A stretch of DNA of 64,000 nucleotides from Spirodela intermedia (Eukaryota; Streptophyta; Magnoliopsida; Alismatales; Araceae). Under the pieces are notes generated by a model. That model was not told the DNA's origin. It saw only the letters and a list, made by a program, of their open reading frames with translations, and did no database searches. The DNA lies in NCBI GenBank assembly GCA_902729315.2, contig LR746271.1:3494001-3558000 (forward strand). The letters run 5' to 3'. Position numbers and translations under genes: made by a program. Below are positions 26,379 to 40,217 of the stretch, in pieces; position 1 is the first letter of the stretch, and each line of letters opens with the position of its first letter.

Positions 26379-26481
26379 CACAAATCTAGAGGACATTAGC
26401 TGTCTGCAAATAGGCTTGGCCTTTTAGATTCATAAATCTAGAAGATATTAGTTAATTGCAAATTGAATTGGCCTTAAATTT
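26379..26481 (+). repeat. Degenerate tandem duplication
   Basis: Two ~52-base units in a row share AAATCTAGA(G/A)GA(C/T)ATTAG near their start and TTGGCCTT near their end. They are noncoding and diverged. Confidence 0.55.
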
Positions 26482-27335
26482 TTTAAAAAGAATTCAAATG
26501 GGTTTGCCTCCCCAGAGGCATAAATATATAATGAACATAGAGTAAACAAGAGCCATGAAATGTAATAAAGTTTAGCTAAAGCCTTGGTGTTCAACTATTG
26601 TACCACTTTGATTTAGAGGAACCTATGGATGAAATCTTTACAGTTTTTGAGTAGGGTATGTGGTATGAACTATCATAAGTTTGATCTCCATAATTTGAGC
26701 TGTATAAAGGCAGAAATTAAAAAGACTAATATATCCCCTCTCTTAATTCCTCTCGCAACATCCACATCCCTCAATGAGTTTGCATATTTAGTACCTAATG
26801 AAAAGTGGTTACTATTCACAAAAATATATTTAAAAAAAATAATATATTTTCTTTAGAGAACAATGTGCATATTTTTTACTTAATTATTGGATAGGCGGAT
26901 TTATAAAATTTTGGGTGGTTTAATCGATTATTAAATCGGTAATTTAATCGAGGGTCGGGCTGATTGGATCTTCCTGTTGACATATCGTAGTAAACATGCT
27001 GGTTGTAGAATATCACGGAATAATTTAACACCGTTTATGAATAGCCCCAGATTGAATATTTCCTAGCGTCATTAGGCCATTTATACAATGGATCAGCTCA
27101 CCCCCGTGGGGTTCTGTTGACCTTTGGCGGCAAGGTGACTAGAAGTGCAGTCAAAAATAGGTAGGGCCCCCAGCGGGTACTGTCGAAGGTGCGGCGGGGA
27201 GCGGGGGAGGGGCGTTTCTTACTAAATTGGGCGGACCCCACTTATTGTCCAATCGTCATTCGACACGTGAACAACAGCGTCCCACGGCTGCCGAACGGTC
27301 GGAATCCGGGCCAGTGGGCCCAAACGGTTTCCCTT

Positions 27336-27345
27336 CATAAATATT
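27336..27345 (+). promoter_or_regulatory. TATA-like box of GH9 gene
   Basis: CATAAATATT lies 131-140 bases before the GH9 start codon, in otherwise GC-rich DNA, so it stands out as the likely TATA element. Confidence 0.4.
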
Positions 27346-27460
27346 CTGTCTTTGGAAGAACCCAGGAAGGAGAGGCACTTGCCCTCCACCGTCTGTAAAG
27401 AAATTTCCTTAAACATCAATAAATCTCTCTGTTTTTCCTTCTGGGCTTCCCTCGGATTGA

Positions 27461-29815
<2,355 letters not shown>

Positions 29816-29844
29816 CCCCCCCCCCCACCCGGTGAACCCGAGAG

Positions 29845-30270
29845 AGAAACGAGAGAGAGAGAGAGAAAGAGAGAGAGAGTATATTACCGACTACTAAGAA
29901 CAGTCTCTTCTTGACCGGTCCTCGTGAGCAGGGTCAATAAAGGATCTGGCTTCTTCCGCGTTTATATACCACAGCTAGGTTGACTCTGAAGACCCTTTCC
30001 TATTTATATTAACTAATTTTGATCATCGATCTAAACATGGATCAGATTAACAGGGGTGAGCAACAATTGAGAGAAACGAGAGAGAGAGAGAGGATGGATT
30101 GTACCTATGATTAAGAACAGTCTCTTCTAGTCCAGTCTTTATGACAAAGGTCAACAATGGGTCGGCTTCTTCTATTTCTATTTACCACAGCTAGTTTAAC
30201 TTTGAAGACTCTTGCTACTTATATTGACTAATCTTAATCGATTTAATCATGGATTAGATTAACAGGGTTG
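29845..30270 (+). repeat. Diverged tandem duplication downstream of GH9
   Basis: Two ~205-base units (about 29845-30055 and 30068-30270) share GAGAGAAACGAGAGAGAGAG, a TAAGAACAGTCTCTTCT block, a CCACAGCTAG block and a CATGGAT(C/T)AGATTAACAGGG end. The repeated segment includes the probable GH9 3' untranslated region. Confidence 0.8.
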
Positions 30271-33104
30271 ATTATTTTAAATGGGGATATCTGCTTCTGC
30301 CCATGTAAATGGTGGCCATTCTTGATTCATGTAGGGGACCCAGTTAAACTCTATTGAAGAAAATCAACATGTTATCAAGGAGGAAATTTGGAGGGCTGGG
30401 GACAGGAGGGAGAGCAATATTGGGCACCTAGTGGGCACCCAGTAAAGTACCCAAAAGGGGTTAGTTGTCCCTCCCAGTCGGCTCAATTAGTCCTATAGCA
30501 CATGGGAAATCATCCTTGATCCCATGTCTTATTGGAAGAGGCTGCAGCTGTGGAGAGCTGAGAGCCTCTTGAACATCTCCATCGAACCTTAGGGCTTCTT
30601 CGCAGCCCACTGATTTCCAATCTTATTTAACTTAACTCTACATAATTTCCTTTACCATTTTGTGTCTCTATTGCTACTAACCATTTCAGATCAGGGACCC
30701 TATCATTCTGGTATTAGAACAAGGTGAGATCGACGTCCAATGGCACCCAAATCCCAGGTCAGATGATTTGACACACTAGAAAAGGAGGCATCAGAAATGA
30801 AAAGCGGAATGACGGAGATGAAGCCAGAGCTAGAGGGTTTGCACATGGGGATGGCTCAGATCATTCACACATTGGGTGAGATGCAGAAATCTGCTCAAGG
30901 AATGACAGGGAAGCATAAACTAGAAGGATGAATAACGTAGAGGTGATTCACGAGTAGGGACACTGGAAAGCCAGCAGACATCACAACAGGGGAGATGTTA
31001 TCCAACGAAGGGTACCCTAAACGAATAACACTAGTCACTAAGGACCCAATGGCTCGTTAGACCACTAGAGTTGGGAACGACAGCTAGAGCTTCCAGTCTT
31101 CAGCAAAAGCAATTTAGAAGGGTGGATTCACCGCATAGACCTGTTTTTTGCAATGCACCGTATGACGGAGGAGGAGAAGATGATGGCAATTGGATTAAAC
31201 TTCAAGGAGGAATTGTTAGCATGGTACTAGTGGACGGATGTTAGGACCCTGCATGTGAACTAGGACCTCAAACAACAACTCAAAGAGCACTTCGGATCAA
31301 CACAACTTGGCAGTCTTTATGAGAGATTTTAGATATTAAATAATTGGGATTGGCACCACATGATGGACTTTGAGCTGCTGTCTTCAGCTATAGAGGTGCT
31401 ACTTGAAGAAATGTTCGAGAGCACATTTGTAAAAGAGCTGAAGCATGAAGCTACTTAACTTTAACAAACTAAAGATGATTTGATGGCACAATTTGTGGAA
31501 GAATAAAACAACACTCTTTAACCAGCTAGAGAGATAATATGGACCCAAATTGTGAAGTATAATCTTTATGGACAAAATGAATTTAGGTCTGAAAATGCCA
31601 GGTCACTAAGGATAAGAGGAGCACACCTCTAATGGCACAAGGGAGCCAAGAGATATATCAACTTAACTCACACTGAGTTGTAAGGTTAGCAACTCAAAAC
31701 TCTATATTTCTTATGAGACGAAAAATTCACTTCAGGCCACGTGTGCAAGAAAGAATAACAAATTTTCATAGTCCACTAGAAGACCAAGAGCGGGTGGAGC
31801 TGATAAAGAAATATTCACCAAAGCCGAAATAGATGAGGGAGACAACATTGACAAAATTCAAGTAGATGAAAACACTGAGCCAGGGACGATAAAGCTTCGT
31901 TGGAAGGTAGGGGATGGGGAGGTAACAATTCTCATAAATTACAGTGCAACATAATTTCATCTCAATCAAATTAATGCATAATGTCAAATTACCTATGTCA
32001 ACCACAACTAACTGCCAAGTAGTAAAGATGGGCTCATGGTGAAAGGCAATGGCATATGCAAGGATGTGCAACTCAAGTTGCGCCATGATCTGGAACAACG
32101 ATTTGCGCTTGAGGATGTCAAGCACCTCCTTGAAAGCCATGACCAAAGAACTGCAACAAGGATAGGGACTTCTAAAAGAATTGCTTCAATCTCACATTGA
32201 GAAACAACACCAACACAACCCCTAGACCATTACACCTAAAGTTTGACTCAAAGTAAGTTTCCAGAGGTGTTCCGAACACTTCAAACCTCCCACCAATAAG
32301 AGGCATCAACCATACTATCACACTACAACCTAGTGCCACCTGGGTCAACATTTGGTTATATAGGTACCCACATTTTCAGAAAAATTATATTGAGAATTGA
32401 TCAAGAAAATGTGTGCAATATGAATCATCTGACCCTCCCATAGCCCTTATTCAGATCTAATTTTACTTGTAAAGAAGAGGGACAAAAAATTTCTATTATG
32501 TGTGGATTATTGAGCCATCAATCAGACCTTTGTTCTCGACCAGTTCAAAATACCCATAGTGGATGAATTTGTAGATAAATTACACATATATTTACTTTTT
32601 AAAAAATTATATTTGAGTAAAAAAATTTACTAGGCCAACTTACATCTTCATATTTCGTAGGCCTCTTGTCCATTTGAGGTGGGATCTAAATAGATTGCAT
32701 CACCCATACTATGCTTGGGATTGGTAGTGACAAGGGTAGCTCTACTGATGGTAGTGGCTCATAGTTATTTCTTTGACAAATGATTCATTTATTCAGAAAT
32801 TCTCAAATAATCTTCTTCATCGCACTCTAAAAAATGTCTAGTGCAAGACATTTTAAAGTATATTAGAAGCTCAAATGTCTTCTCGGGGTTCAATTATGAT
32901 ACTCTTTAAAAACTAGTGAGATGAATTGGACAACACCAACTATTGTTGATGCCTTAAAAGATTACATTGAATAATATATTTGGGGCCTTAGTTGAAATAC
33001 AAATAGTGAGAGATACATGGGTATCTTCTTGCACCTTTTTTGAAATTGTTTGCACATCTAAGACATGATGTGAGACTAAGGCCACTATTTGGAGTTCTAC
33101 TCAT

Positions 33105-33260
33105 GTTGTCATCCTAGAAAGAGCATCTATTGCCTTGTTGTCTATCCTAGATTTGCATTTGATTTCAAAGTCAAAAGCCCATGATCTTGGTCAACCATAA
33201 CTAGTAGTTTGAAGTGTCAGATCTTGGTTGCATTAGTCTTTATGAATGATCAAATTCTGG
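33105..33260 (-). mobile_element. Gypsy RNase H fragment, opposite orientation
   Basis: On the minus strand this reads FDFEIK...DNKAIDALSR, the end of a gypsy RNase H/tether region, lying within the plus-strand element. Its orientation means either a nested insertion or a local inversion. No intact frame remains. Confidence 0.6.
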
Positions 33261-33574
33261 CCTAAGAAGTAATGTCACCACATCTAAACAACAAGTATGA
33301 TGACCATCAATTTTCTTCATAAATTCAAGAGAATCCTTTTAGTGTTGTGGACAAAAGATTAAACACAAGAATTTGGTGAAGTTTCTTCACTTTGTAGATT
33401 AAGGGTGAAAATTTTCACAAAAATCATTTTTATTTGTGAATTTAATTAAAGTGAAAATTTTCAACTTCACAAATTTCAAGTTGCGTCCACTGGTATTAGA
33501 GTCATGATTCACTTTCCAAACTTATCTTTCAAGATGTCATGAGGTAATTGGCTACATATTATCAGAAACGTGGT

Positions 33575-33745
33575 GATCACCCTACAACACAAGTTCCCCA
33601 CATTTCACTTTGAGGGCAAAGTGTGTGAGGCAAGAAGCACCAACTAGCAAAAGAGGAAGTTACTTGGAAGCTGGTGTCCATCCTACAACACCAATTCCCC
33701 ACATTCTGCTTTGAGGACAAGGTGTGTGAGGCAGCATTATTTCTC
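33575..33745 (+). repeat. Tandem duplication inside decayed retroelement
   Basis: A block with ACAAC-ACAA(G/-)TTCCCCACATT and GTGTGTGAGGCA occurs at about 33580-33635 and again at about 33686-33737, period about 105 bases. Confidence 0.75.
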
Positions 33746-34577
33746 CTAGTGGCCCTAGTGGCCCTATCATTTGCTAGAGGTAAGAAAGTACCCAAGAGCC
33801 ACCAGGGGGCATTGAATTTCTAAAAGAGACTGTGGCTGGGGACCCACAGGACCTTAAGGCTTCTTTGGAGCTCATTGATTTCTCCTCTTGTTTACCTTAA
33901 TTCCAGGGCATTTCCTTCCTCATCTCGTCTGTCTGCTGCTATTAACCATTTAAGATCAAGGGGCCCTATCCAGCAGTAGACTCAGCAGGCGAATCAAATC
34001 ACAAACCCTAAAATCCGAGAGTAAAAAATATGAAGTCCTAAATCATGCCATATGATTCTTCACATATTCCAGAGGCAGCTATTAACTGGATTGATCCTCC
34101 CCTCCCGCATTCTCATGGTGAATCTAGGGTTTTATCTTTACATGACCAGAGAAAGCCAATGGACAGAAGAGAAAGGAGAGAGAGAGAGAGAGAGAGGGAG
34201 AGAGAACCTGATATTTTCTTTAACCAGGAGCTGAGAGAGACAGAGACAGACAGAGAGACTATAAGACCAATCGGCGGCTGCTCTGACCACAGCTCTCTGG
34301 ATCTAATGTGGCCCGGTTGACCTGATGAAGCCTCTGACTCTCCCCCATTTGACCCTCCCTAATGCCCATCGTCCCCACCATGAGAGCATCTGATGACATC
34401 ATAAGTAGCAATTGCCTTCATCGATCTGATAATCTGATTCGAAGGGGTGGGAGAAAAAGATTCCATAAAAATGATTGCAGGAATAAAAATAAGAACAATC
34501 AAATCCAGAATAAGCAGAGAAAACATAGTTTTTCATTGGAAATGCAGAGAAGAAGAACAAGGAAGTTACTGACGAGG

Positions 34578-37500
34578 TCAGGATTCATGAGTGAGAATGG
34601 CCTCCACTTTATCTATAGATGCATGCAGACGGCCATAGCTCATGTTGAAGATGGGCTCTCCAGCACCCACAGATCTGCCGACCAAAGGCTTCAAAATATT
34701 AATCATATATTTCTGATGCAGCTTAAAAACGTAAAAATAATAGCAGACGACGAAATAAGCGAGAGAGTAAGTAGATGAGAGGTGATTCATAATCAGGATA
34801 CATTATTAGAAACCAAATTCGATAATGAAAAAAATGGGGTAAAATAAATGCCTGAAAATGTAGAGAATTTATGGAAGAGCATGCTTTATTATGTAATGTA
34901 GGAAAAAAAATTCAAAACCAAAATCAAAGGGAATCACGAAATCATGAAGAAATTAAATCAAAGGGAATTCATTAGTCGGGTATATTATTAGAAACCGAAT
35001 TCCATAATGAATAAAAAACAATAAAATAAAAGCTAAAAAGCGTAGACAATTTAGAAAACCGCATGTCATGGTTTATGTTGGTATATAGGTGAAAGTTGTA
35101 AGATAATAGCGAACCATAGAACCAAAACAGGAACGCAGAAGATTAGAAAAGTTCAAGCGTCGGATATATGATTAAAAATAAATGTAACAAGGAAGAAAAT
35201 ACGAGAAATAAATGCTTGAAAGCATAGAAAATTTAGAAAAGAGCATTTCTTATTATGTAATCTAGGTTAAAAAAATTCAGATAATAGCAGGCTAGAAAAC
35301 CAACAAGATAGAAGAGATAAATTAGTCGGATATGGAATTAAAGAAAAAGTCAACAATGAATAAAACTCAATGAAATATATTCTTAAACCCACAGAGAGTT
35401 TAGAAAACAGCATGTTTTATTATGCGGCATATTCTTCATATGATCCTCTTAATTAGGCTGCGGATTTTGGCAACGTACCCATTGATCTCAGGAAGGATGT
35501 ACTCCGCCTTCCAACCAATCCGCAAATCAAATCCTGGAAATAAACCAATAGATGTTTTGTTTCGGATTTGTGAGACGCCATCTCCACCTAGACTGGTAGA
35601 AAGTTTCCATTTCCATCCAATGGCATTGAGATGGTAATTATGTCCCACGCCAACCTGAGAAATTTACATGAACAATCAACCTTGGCAGTGACTTCATACT
35701 GACCATTCAATCTAACTTCCGTTCTTATCACCAAATTTCATAAAAAAGTAGAAGCACAGGCAATGCGAAAGTAATTGGGTTTTTTATATAGTCTCCAGGG
35801 AATATTTAGGTCATTTTATATAACTATCAATCTTGTCAATTAATGTATGATGAATCATCAACACAGAGACAGAAAGGTTAACATTACGATAATATATGTT
35901 GCCACCGAAATATATCCTTTCCGTCCTGAACCATTGAAGTTTCGATTTCGAGGTACATGTTTGAAGAGATAGATCGATTATTTCCAGCTATGAAGTACCA
36001 GAATGAATTACCAGATCATGCTACATCTTATTCTCACAGATGCATACTCTACAAAGAATGAATCTTGTTAATTGAATAGGGGCATTTCAAAAAAATAGAT
36101 TTCTTACATTACGCTCTGACATCAATCATGTACAATTTACCCTATAATCATGTATTTAAAGTATAACCTTTGTAAGGATGTTATGATTATGTACTTTGAG
36201 GCCATTGAACTGTCTCATGTCCGCCAACAGGCCAAAATCGGATAGCGAGATAATGAAAGAGAGATTTTTGAAGCACTTGAATCAGCTTTTATTAAAGGGT
36301 AGGTTTGTATTGTCAGTTGTTATGGAACTTGAAAACGTATGCAAGCCCAAAACGACGTTAAGCTTCTAAAGTTTGATTTGGGAGACCTCCAACAGAGTGG
36401 CAAAAGTGTTCAGGACAGAAAGATGAGTTGCTAAAGCTAGACTTTTCCTTTCTATTCTTTTCATTAAAAATGAATGAACATCACACGGAATATAATCACG
36501 GATTCCAAAGTGATCGAATAGAATCCCAGCAAGTTGGGAGACGCATCATGGGAGAAAATCATGTTTTAAAGATAATACATCGTTAAAATACCTGAAGATT
36601 GACACATCAACGATCATTAAAGCCAAATGTAAATTTTTGGAGTAGGAATCAGAACATAACCAGAAAGTGGTTACAGAAGTACTGGACTGTCAATATTCAA
36701 CATTTCTCATTAAATACTCCAGCTTCTCCGTCAGATGTAAATAAAGAATCACAATTCCCATGAATGTAACCATGCTTTTTGAGAAACCAGAAGCTACCAG
36801 ACGGGGTACAGAAGAGCAGAGAATTCCAAAACTAAGCATAGAACAGACACTAGCAGTGCTACAGTGTCAACTGCATGCCATTTTCTGTGCCTTCTTTTGG
36901 AATGGTAGTAGTCATAAAAACATAGCACGAAGCTCTTAAATCGAGGCAGAGTCAGCAACAGATATAAGAGAGGAATTTGCCTAGTCAAGATGGGGATAAT
37001 AGAGCTCTTCTTCCATAGCAAAGTGGGATTTAAATAAAGAAGAAAGGTCACAGAAAGGGATGCCTGAAGAAGAGTATTCGTGAGGAAGCAAATACTGAAA
37101 TATTGACAATCTCAGAAACAAGGGACACGAATAGTTGTTGTGAGGTGATGCGACATTAGGAGCTTTGGCATTATGTATCCGAATAAATATCAAGCGTTCT
37201 ACCGCGAGAAATAGATGGAAAATCATTTCACAAGACACAAAAATGCCACGATGCTCCAAAAAAACTTCAAAAGAAAGAAAGCACTTAAAAGTGAAATATG
37301 GGAATCACTGATAATTGAATAGGGTCACGTATAAGACCCTGATATAAAAATTTAAAAAAAGTGAAGAAGCCTAACGGAGCACCGATATTTAATAGAATTA
37401 GTTTCACAGAACTTTTGGTGCTCGCGTAAACAACGTTCAGGCAAATAAATGGAATAACTGGGAAACTTGGAAGCGCCAGCCGAATGTGGTCTATGAGGAG

Positions 37501-38185
37501 CACGCTGTAAAATAATGAATCGGAAAATGATTTCTCAAATATATACTTGGTTTTAAAGGCATGCTAGATGTCTATATAATTACAAGAAAATACATGCTTC
37601 AAATCATCAGCCTAACTCATGATGGTGTCTATCATTTCGTTAGACGAGGCAAGAATACATGACCCAGAAGTTGGATGCTTAATCTAGGCCCCGTACCTGC
37701 AGATTAAGATACCTAGTTATCGGAATCTTCTTTGAAAGAACCCGCAGATCCCCCCGGATGGGTTCATAGATGAATTTCCACCTCCTGTCAGGTCCTAGAG
37801 GTTTCAAAACCATTTTCGCCTCGTAGTCGTTGCCTTCATAATTATAAAACTGGTGAGAAGTAAAATAATGACAATCAGAAAATAAAAATAAAAAGAATCC
37901 GTACTCTTCAGGAGAGAATAAGCTACAACCTCATCTACAATTAGATGAACGAATGATCCAGGAAATAACATATGCCGTAGCACAGCATGAAGTTCGATTC
38001 CAGCTGCATTATACCTCCAGGTTGAGACCGAGGCGGATCCCTTGAACTTCCTTGCGGAACTTGAGGAAGAGCTCGGAGGGGAAGACATTGATGTGGTATA
38101 GGTCCTCCAGGGACGGCGGCTCCTCACGGCCAGCGTCGCCACGGATGATGCCGTCGCCGGCGGGACTGAGACTGGGCGACGCCAT
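34578..38185 (-). CDS. Conserved plant protein of unknown function
   Basis: Four exons, read right to left: 38185-38015, 37849-37697, 35654-35479 and 34674-34578, giving 198 residues. I do not recognise a named family. What can be seen: a short low-complexity N-terminus (MASPSLSPAGDG), then a well-ordered sequence with SLEDLYHINVFPSELFLKF, YNYEGNDYEAKMVLKP, RRWKFIYEP, GVGHNYHLNAIGWKWKLST and FDLRIGWKAEY. The alternating hydrophobic and charged residues and many aromatic ends of strands suggest a beta-rich protein, perhaps a barrel or lipid-binding fold; this is only inference. No membrane helix or clear signal peptide is visible. Exon joins keep the frame and the sequence is dense and non-repetitive, which argues for a real gene. 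Donor 35479 (GG|GTACGT) and acceptor 34675 are the least certain. Intron 3 carries a tandem array. Confidence 0.8.
34795..35430. repeat. Tandem array of ~170-180 bp units in an intron
   Basis: Four units start near 34795, 34977, 35161 and 35326 (the last is partial). Each opens with a CGG(G/A)TAT-type block followed by TTAGAAA/TTAAA-rich DNA, then GTAGA-AATTTAGAAAA-GCATG and TTATTATGTAAT. Three of the joins are preceded by ATTAGTCGG or similar. They lie wholly within the third intron of the 198-residue gene. Confidence 0.8.
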
Positions 38186-38373
38186 CGCATGCGGCGGGGG
38201 AGGGAAGGGAGACCAAGGCGGCCGGCGGCGATCGCCGGATAAGGTGCACGGCGTTAACCAGACTAGCGATGTGAGTGGAGATTCCTTCGCACCGCGGCAC
38301 ACCCCTCTCCCCTCCGGCCGCCCCCGAAAAGACACGTGGCGTGGTTGCGTCAACTGGATCAAGGCCCATTAAA

Positions 38374-39110
38374 GGCCCAGTCCAACTCCCCCAATGAAAT
38401 CTGAGATCCGTCAGTGGAACAAAGGCCCAAATTCATCTATGGCTGTCAACTTCCCCACTAAATGTCAACTTTACCCGTTTGTTTCATGCGATTTCTGCCA
38501 TTTTTATAATTTTTATAATAAAAAATAAAGTAGCAAGTAATATTAAAACGCCACACATGGATATTCATTCTTACCGTTCTTTAAAAAGAATCGCCTTTTC
38601 TCAATTTTTTAAAATTATATTTTAAATGCACTTAAATTAAATATTTCAAATGAAAAAACTGATTATAAAAAAAATATATCCTTGTAAAATAGTTTAAAAT
38701 AAAAAAATAGCTAACTTTTATTTATAAAAGACGTAACATGATAGAAAATAAATCACCCAATCCTTAAGACGTATTATTGCATATTAATTAAAATAACTGA
38801 TTTCAATTTGATAATTTAGGTCAACATAAATAAAAATAATGCCAGAAATATCTCTACATGTTTATCTACTTGCGTTTGGGGCGGTGTAAGCTGCTCCTAT
38901 CTGATTCAGCAGTACGTATCTTTGAATATAATTTCTATGCCATATAGCTCCTTTGACCCATAAACTTTATAATTTAAAAAACATGATAAATTACAGATAT
39001 GCCCTTTTACTTGTCAAGAAAAGGCCTCTCTTGGGCCCACTTTAGTGGGGTCGAGGTCACATCAGCTGCTTATTGGCGTCAAGTGAAGCTCGGGCCCACC
39101 GCCGCACATA
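38374..39110. other. AT-rich intergenic region
   Basis: This is promoter-side DNA between the divergent 198-residue gene and the four-TM gene. It has homopolymer A/T runs and no gene. Confidence 0.6.
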
Positions 39111-39116
39111 GGTCCG

Positions 39117-39125
39117 CTATAAAAT
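39117..39125 (+). promoter_or_regulatory. TATA box candidate for four-TM gene
   Basis: CTATAAAAT matches the plant TATA consensus and lies about 240 bases before the start codon. A second candidate, CTTATAAG at 39297-39304, is only 60 bases upstream of the ATG. Confidence 0.4.
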
Positions 39126-39363
39126 GGGGTTTGGCGCGCGGGCTTTCCAAAATCTCAACTCGGTACCCCAGTAAAGCAGCCCGAAAGAAAAGACAGGCCC
39201 AAAGCAAAAGAAAAGCCCAATAAGAAAAAGCCAAAGGATGTAGGGGCCCACAAGACTGATACCCGTTCCGCCGCTGCAACGGTCAAAAGCTTCCCCCTTA
39301 TAAGAATTCCCACGTCGGCCGACTAATCGGTCTCCGGGGAACGAAGACGTAGAGACGTTTCCA

Positions 39364-39993
39364 ATGTCGTCCTCCAAGCTCAGAAGCTCCTCCTGCTTCC
39401 TCAACCTCCTCCTCTCCTCCCTGAATGTTGTCCTCTTCCTCCTCGCCGCCGCCTCCCTCGTCCCCCTCCTCCTCCTCCGGCGACCGCCGTCGCCGTTCGG
39501 ATGGGCCCTGGTGACCGTCTCCGCCGCCACTCTCCTCTCCTCCTTCCTGGGCTTCTGCAGCGCCTTGCTCTGCCGCTGCTGCTCCGCCGGTCACGTCGCA
39601 CTCGTAGTGGCCGCCTCCCTCGGCCAGGCCACCGCCGTCATGGCGCTGCTGCTCCGGGAAGAGCGGAGCATTTCCATGGTGGCCTCGCAGCGGAGCCCGC
39701 GAGAGGCCCGGTTTCTTCTCCGGCTGGAGGCGGCGGCGCTGATCTTGATGTTCGTTGTTCAGTCGGCGGCGCTGATCCTCTCCTGCGCCGTGCAGATCTG
39801 CTGGCTGAGGGATTACGAGGGGGCGGCAGAGGAGAGGGAGAGAGCGGCGTGGCGGCGCAGCCGGCGGATGGCGCGTGTGCAGGAGGAGTCCATGGCCAAC
39901 GCCGCTGCCATGGGAGAGGTCAAGGCGAGGGAGCTCGAGGAGAAGATGAGGGTCAAGTATGGGGAGTTGCCCAAGCAGGACATGGAAGGCTGA
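39364..39993 (+). CDS. Four-transmembrane plant protein, unknown function
   Basis: Single exon, 209 residues. Four hydrophobic helices are visible at about residues 12-40, 46-68, 76-97 and 118-143; the third is followed by a short charged loop (REERS). The last ~65 residues form a charged, probably cytosolic helical tail (EERERAAWRRSRRMARVQEES... KARELEEKMRVKYGELP). The arrangement resembles plant tetraspanin-like or MARVEL-like small membrane proteins, but I see no CCG tetraspanin motif, so I do not assign it. Codon use is very GC-rich like the neighbouring PPR gene, and the ATG lies in a good context shortly after a TATA-like site. Long frames on the other strand are shadows of this composition. 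Confidence 0.8.
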   Translation: MSSSKLRSSSCFLNLLLSSLNVVLFLLAAASLVPLLLLRRPPSPFGWALVTVSAATLLSSFLGFCSALLCRCCSAGHVALVVAASLGQATAVMALLLREERSISMVASQRSPREARFLLRLEAAALILMFVVQSAALILSCAVQICWLRDYEGAAEERERAAWRRSRRMARVQEESMANAAAMGEVKARELEEKMRVKYGELPKQDMEG

Positions 39994-40217
39994 TCATGTA
40001 TGTGCGTTTTGGCTCTCCCCGGTCACTAACCTCCTCTGTGACAGCAGCTGTTTTGAAAAAAATATCACTCTTCCACAGCGTTTACGTACCCGAATTTTCT
40101 TCTTAACCGAAAATATAAAATAAAACCTTAAATAAAAAATAACTGTGAAATGCCAATATATATCCCTCCCTCGGGGGAAAGGGAAACAATGTCACAGAGC
40201 AACCAATCCCCTTCTCC

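Larger units (their letters stand above)
25155..27335. other. AT-rich intergenic region
   Basis: This stretch holds the FAP2-like 3' end, a C run near 25337-25348, a long CT microsatellite and a degenerate ~52-base direct repeat (26379-26481). Short open frames are AT-driven. I see no gene. Confidence 0.6.
30360..33985 (+). mobile_element. Decayed Ty3/gypsy LTR retroelement
   Basis: The two ends carry related LTR-like sequences: about 30590-30708 and 33855-33973 share GGCTTCTT(C/T)G, CTCATTGATTTC, TAACCATTT and an end CCCTATC. Just after the first lies TGGTATTAGAAC (30709-30720), close to the tRNA-Met primer-binding site of plant LTR elements. Internal DNA on the plus strand still reads, through many stops and frameshifts, as gag (about 30740-31450), an aspartic-protease remnant (about 31870-31990) and reverse transcriptase pieces (about 32470-32590, with a CVDY-like motif; 32755-32990, with an FFDD-like box, IYS and a WPTPT-like block). 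It is certainly inactive. Confidence 0.75.

Noticed and set aside
31766-32146. 126-codon minus frame
   Set aside because: Antisense to the gypsy protease-gag relic.
39298-39594. Glu/Gly-rich minus frames
   Set aside because: Antisense to Leu/Ser-rich membrane helices of the four-TM gene.
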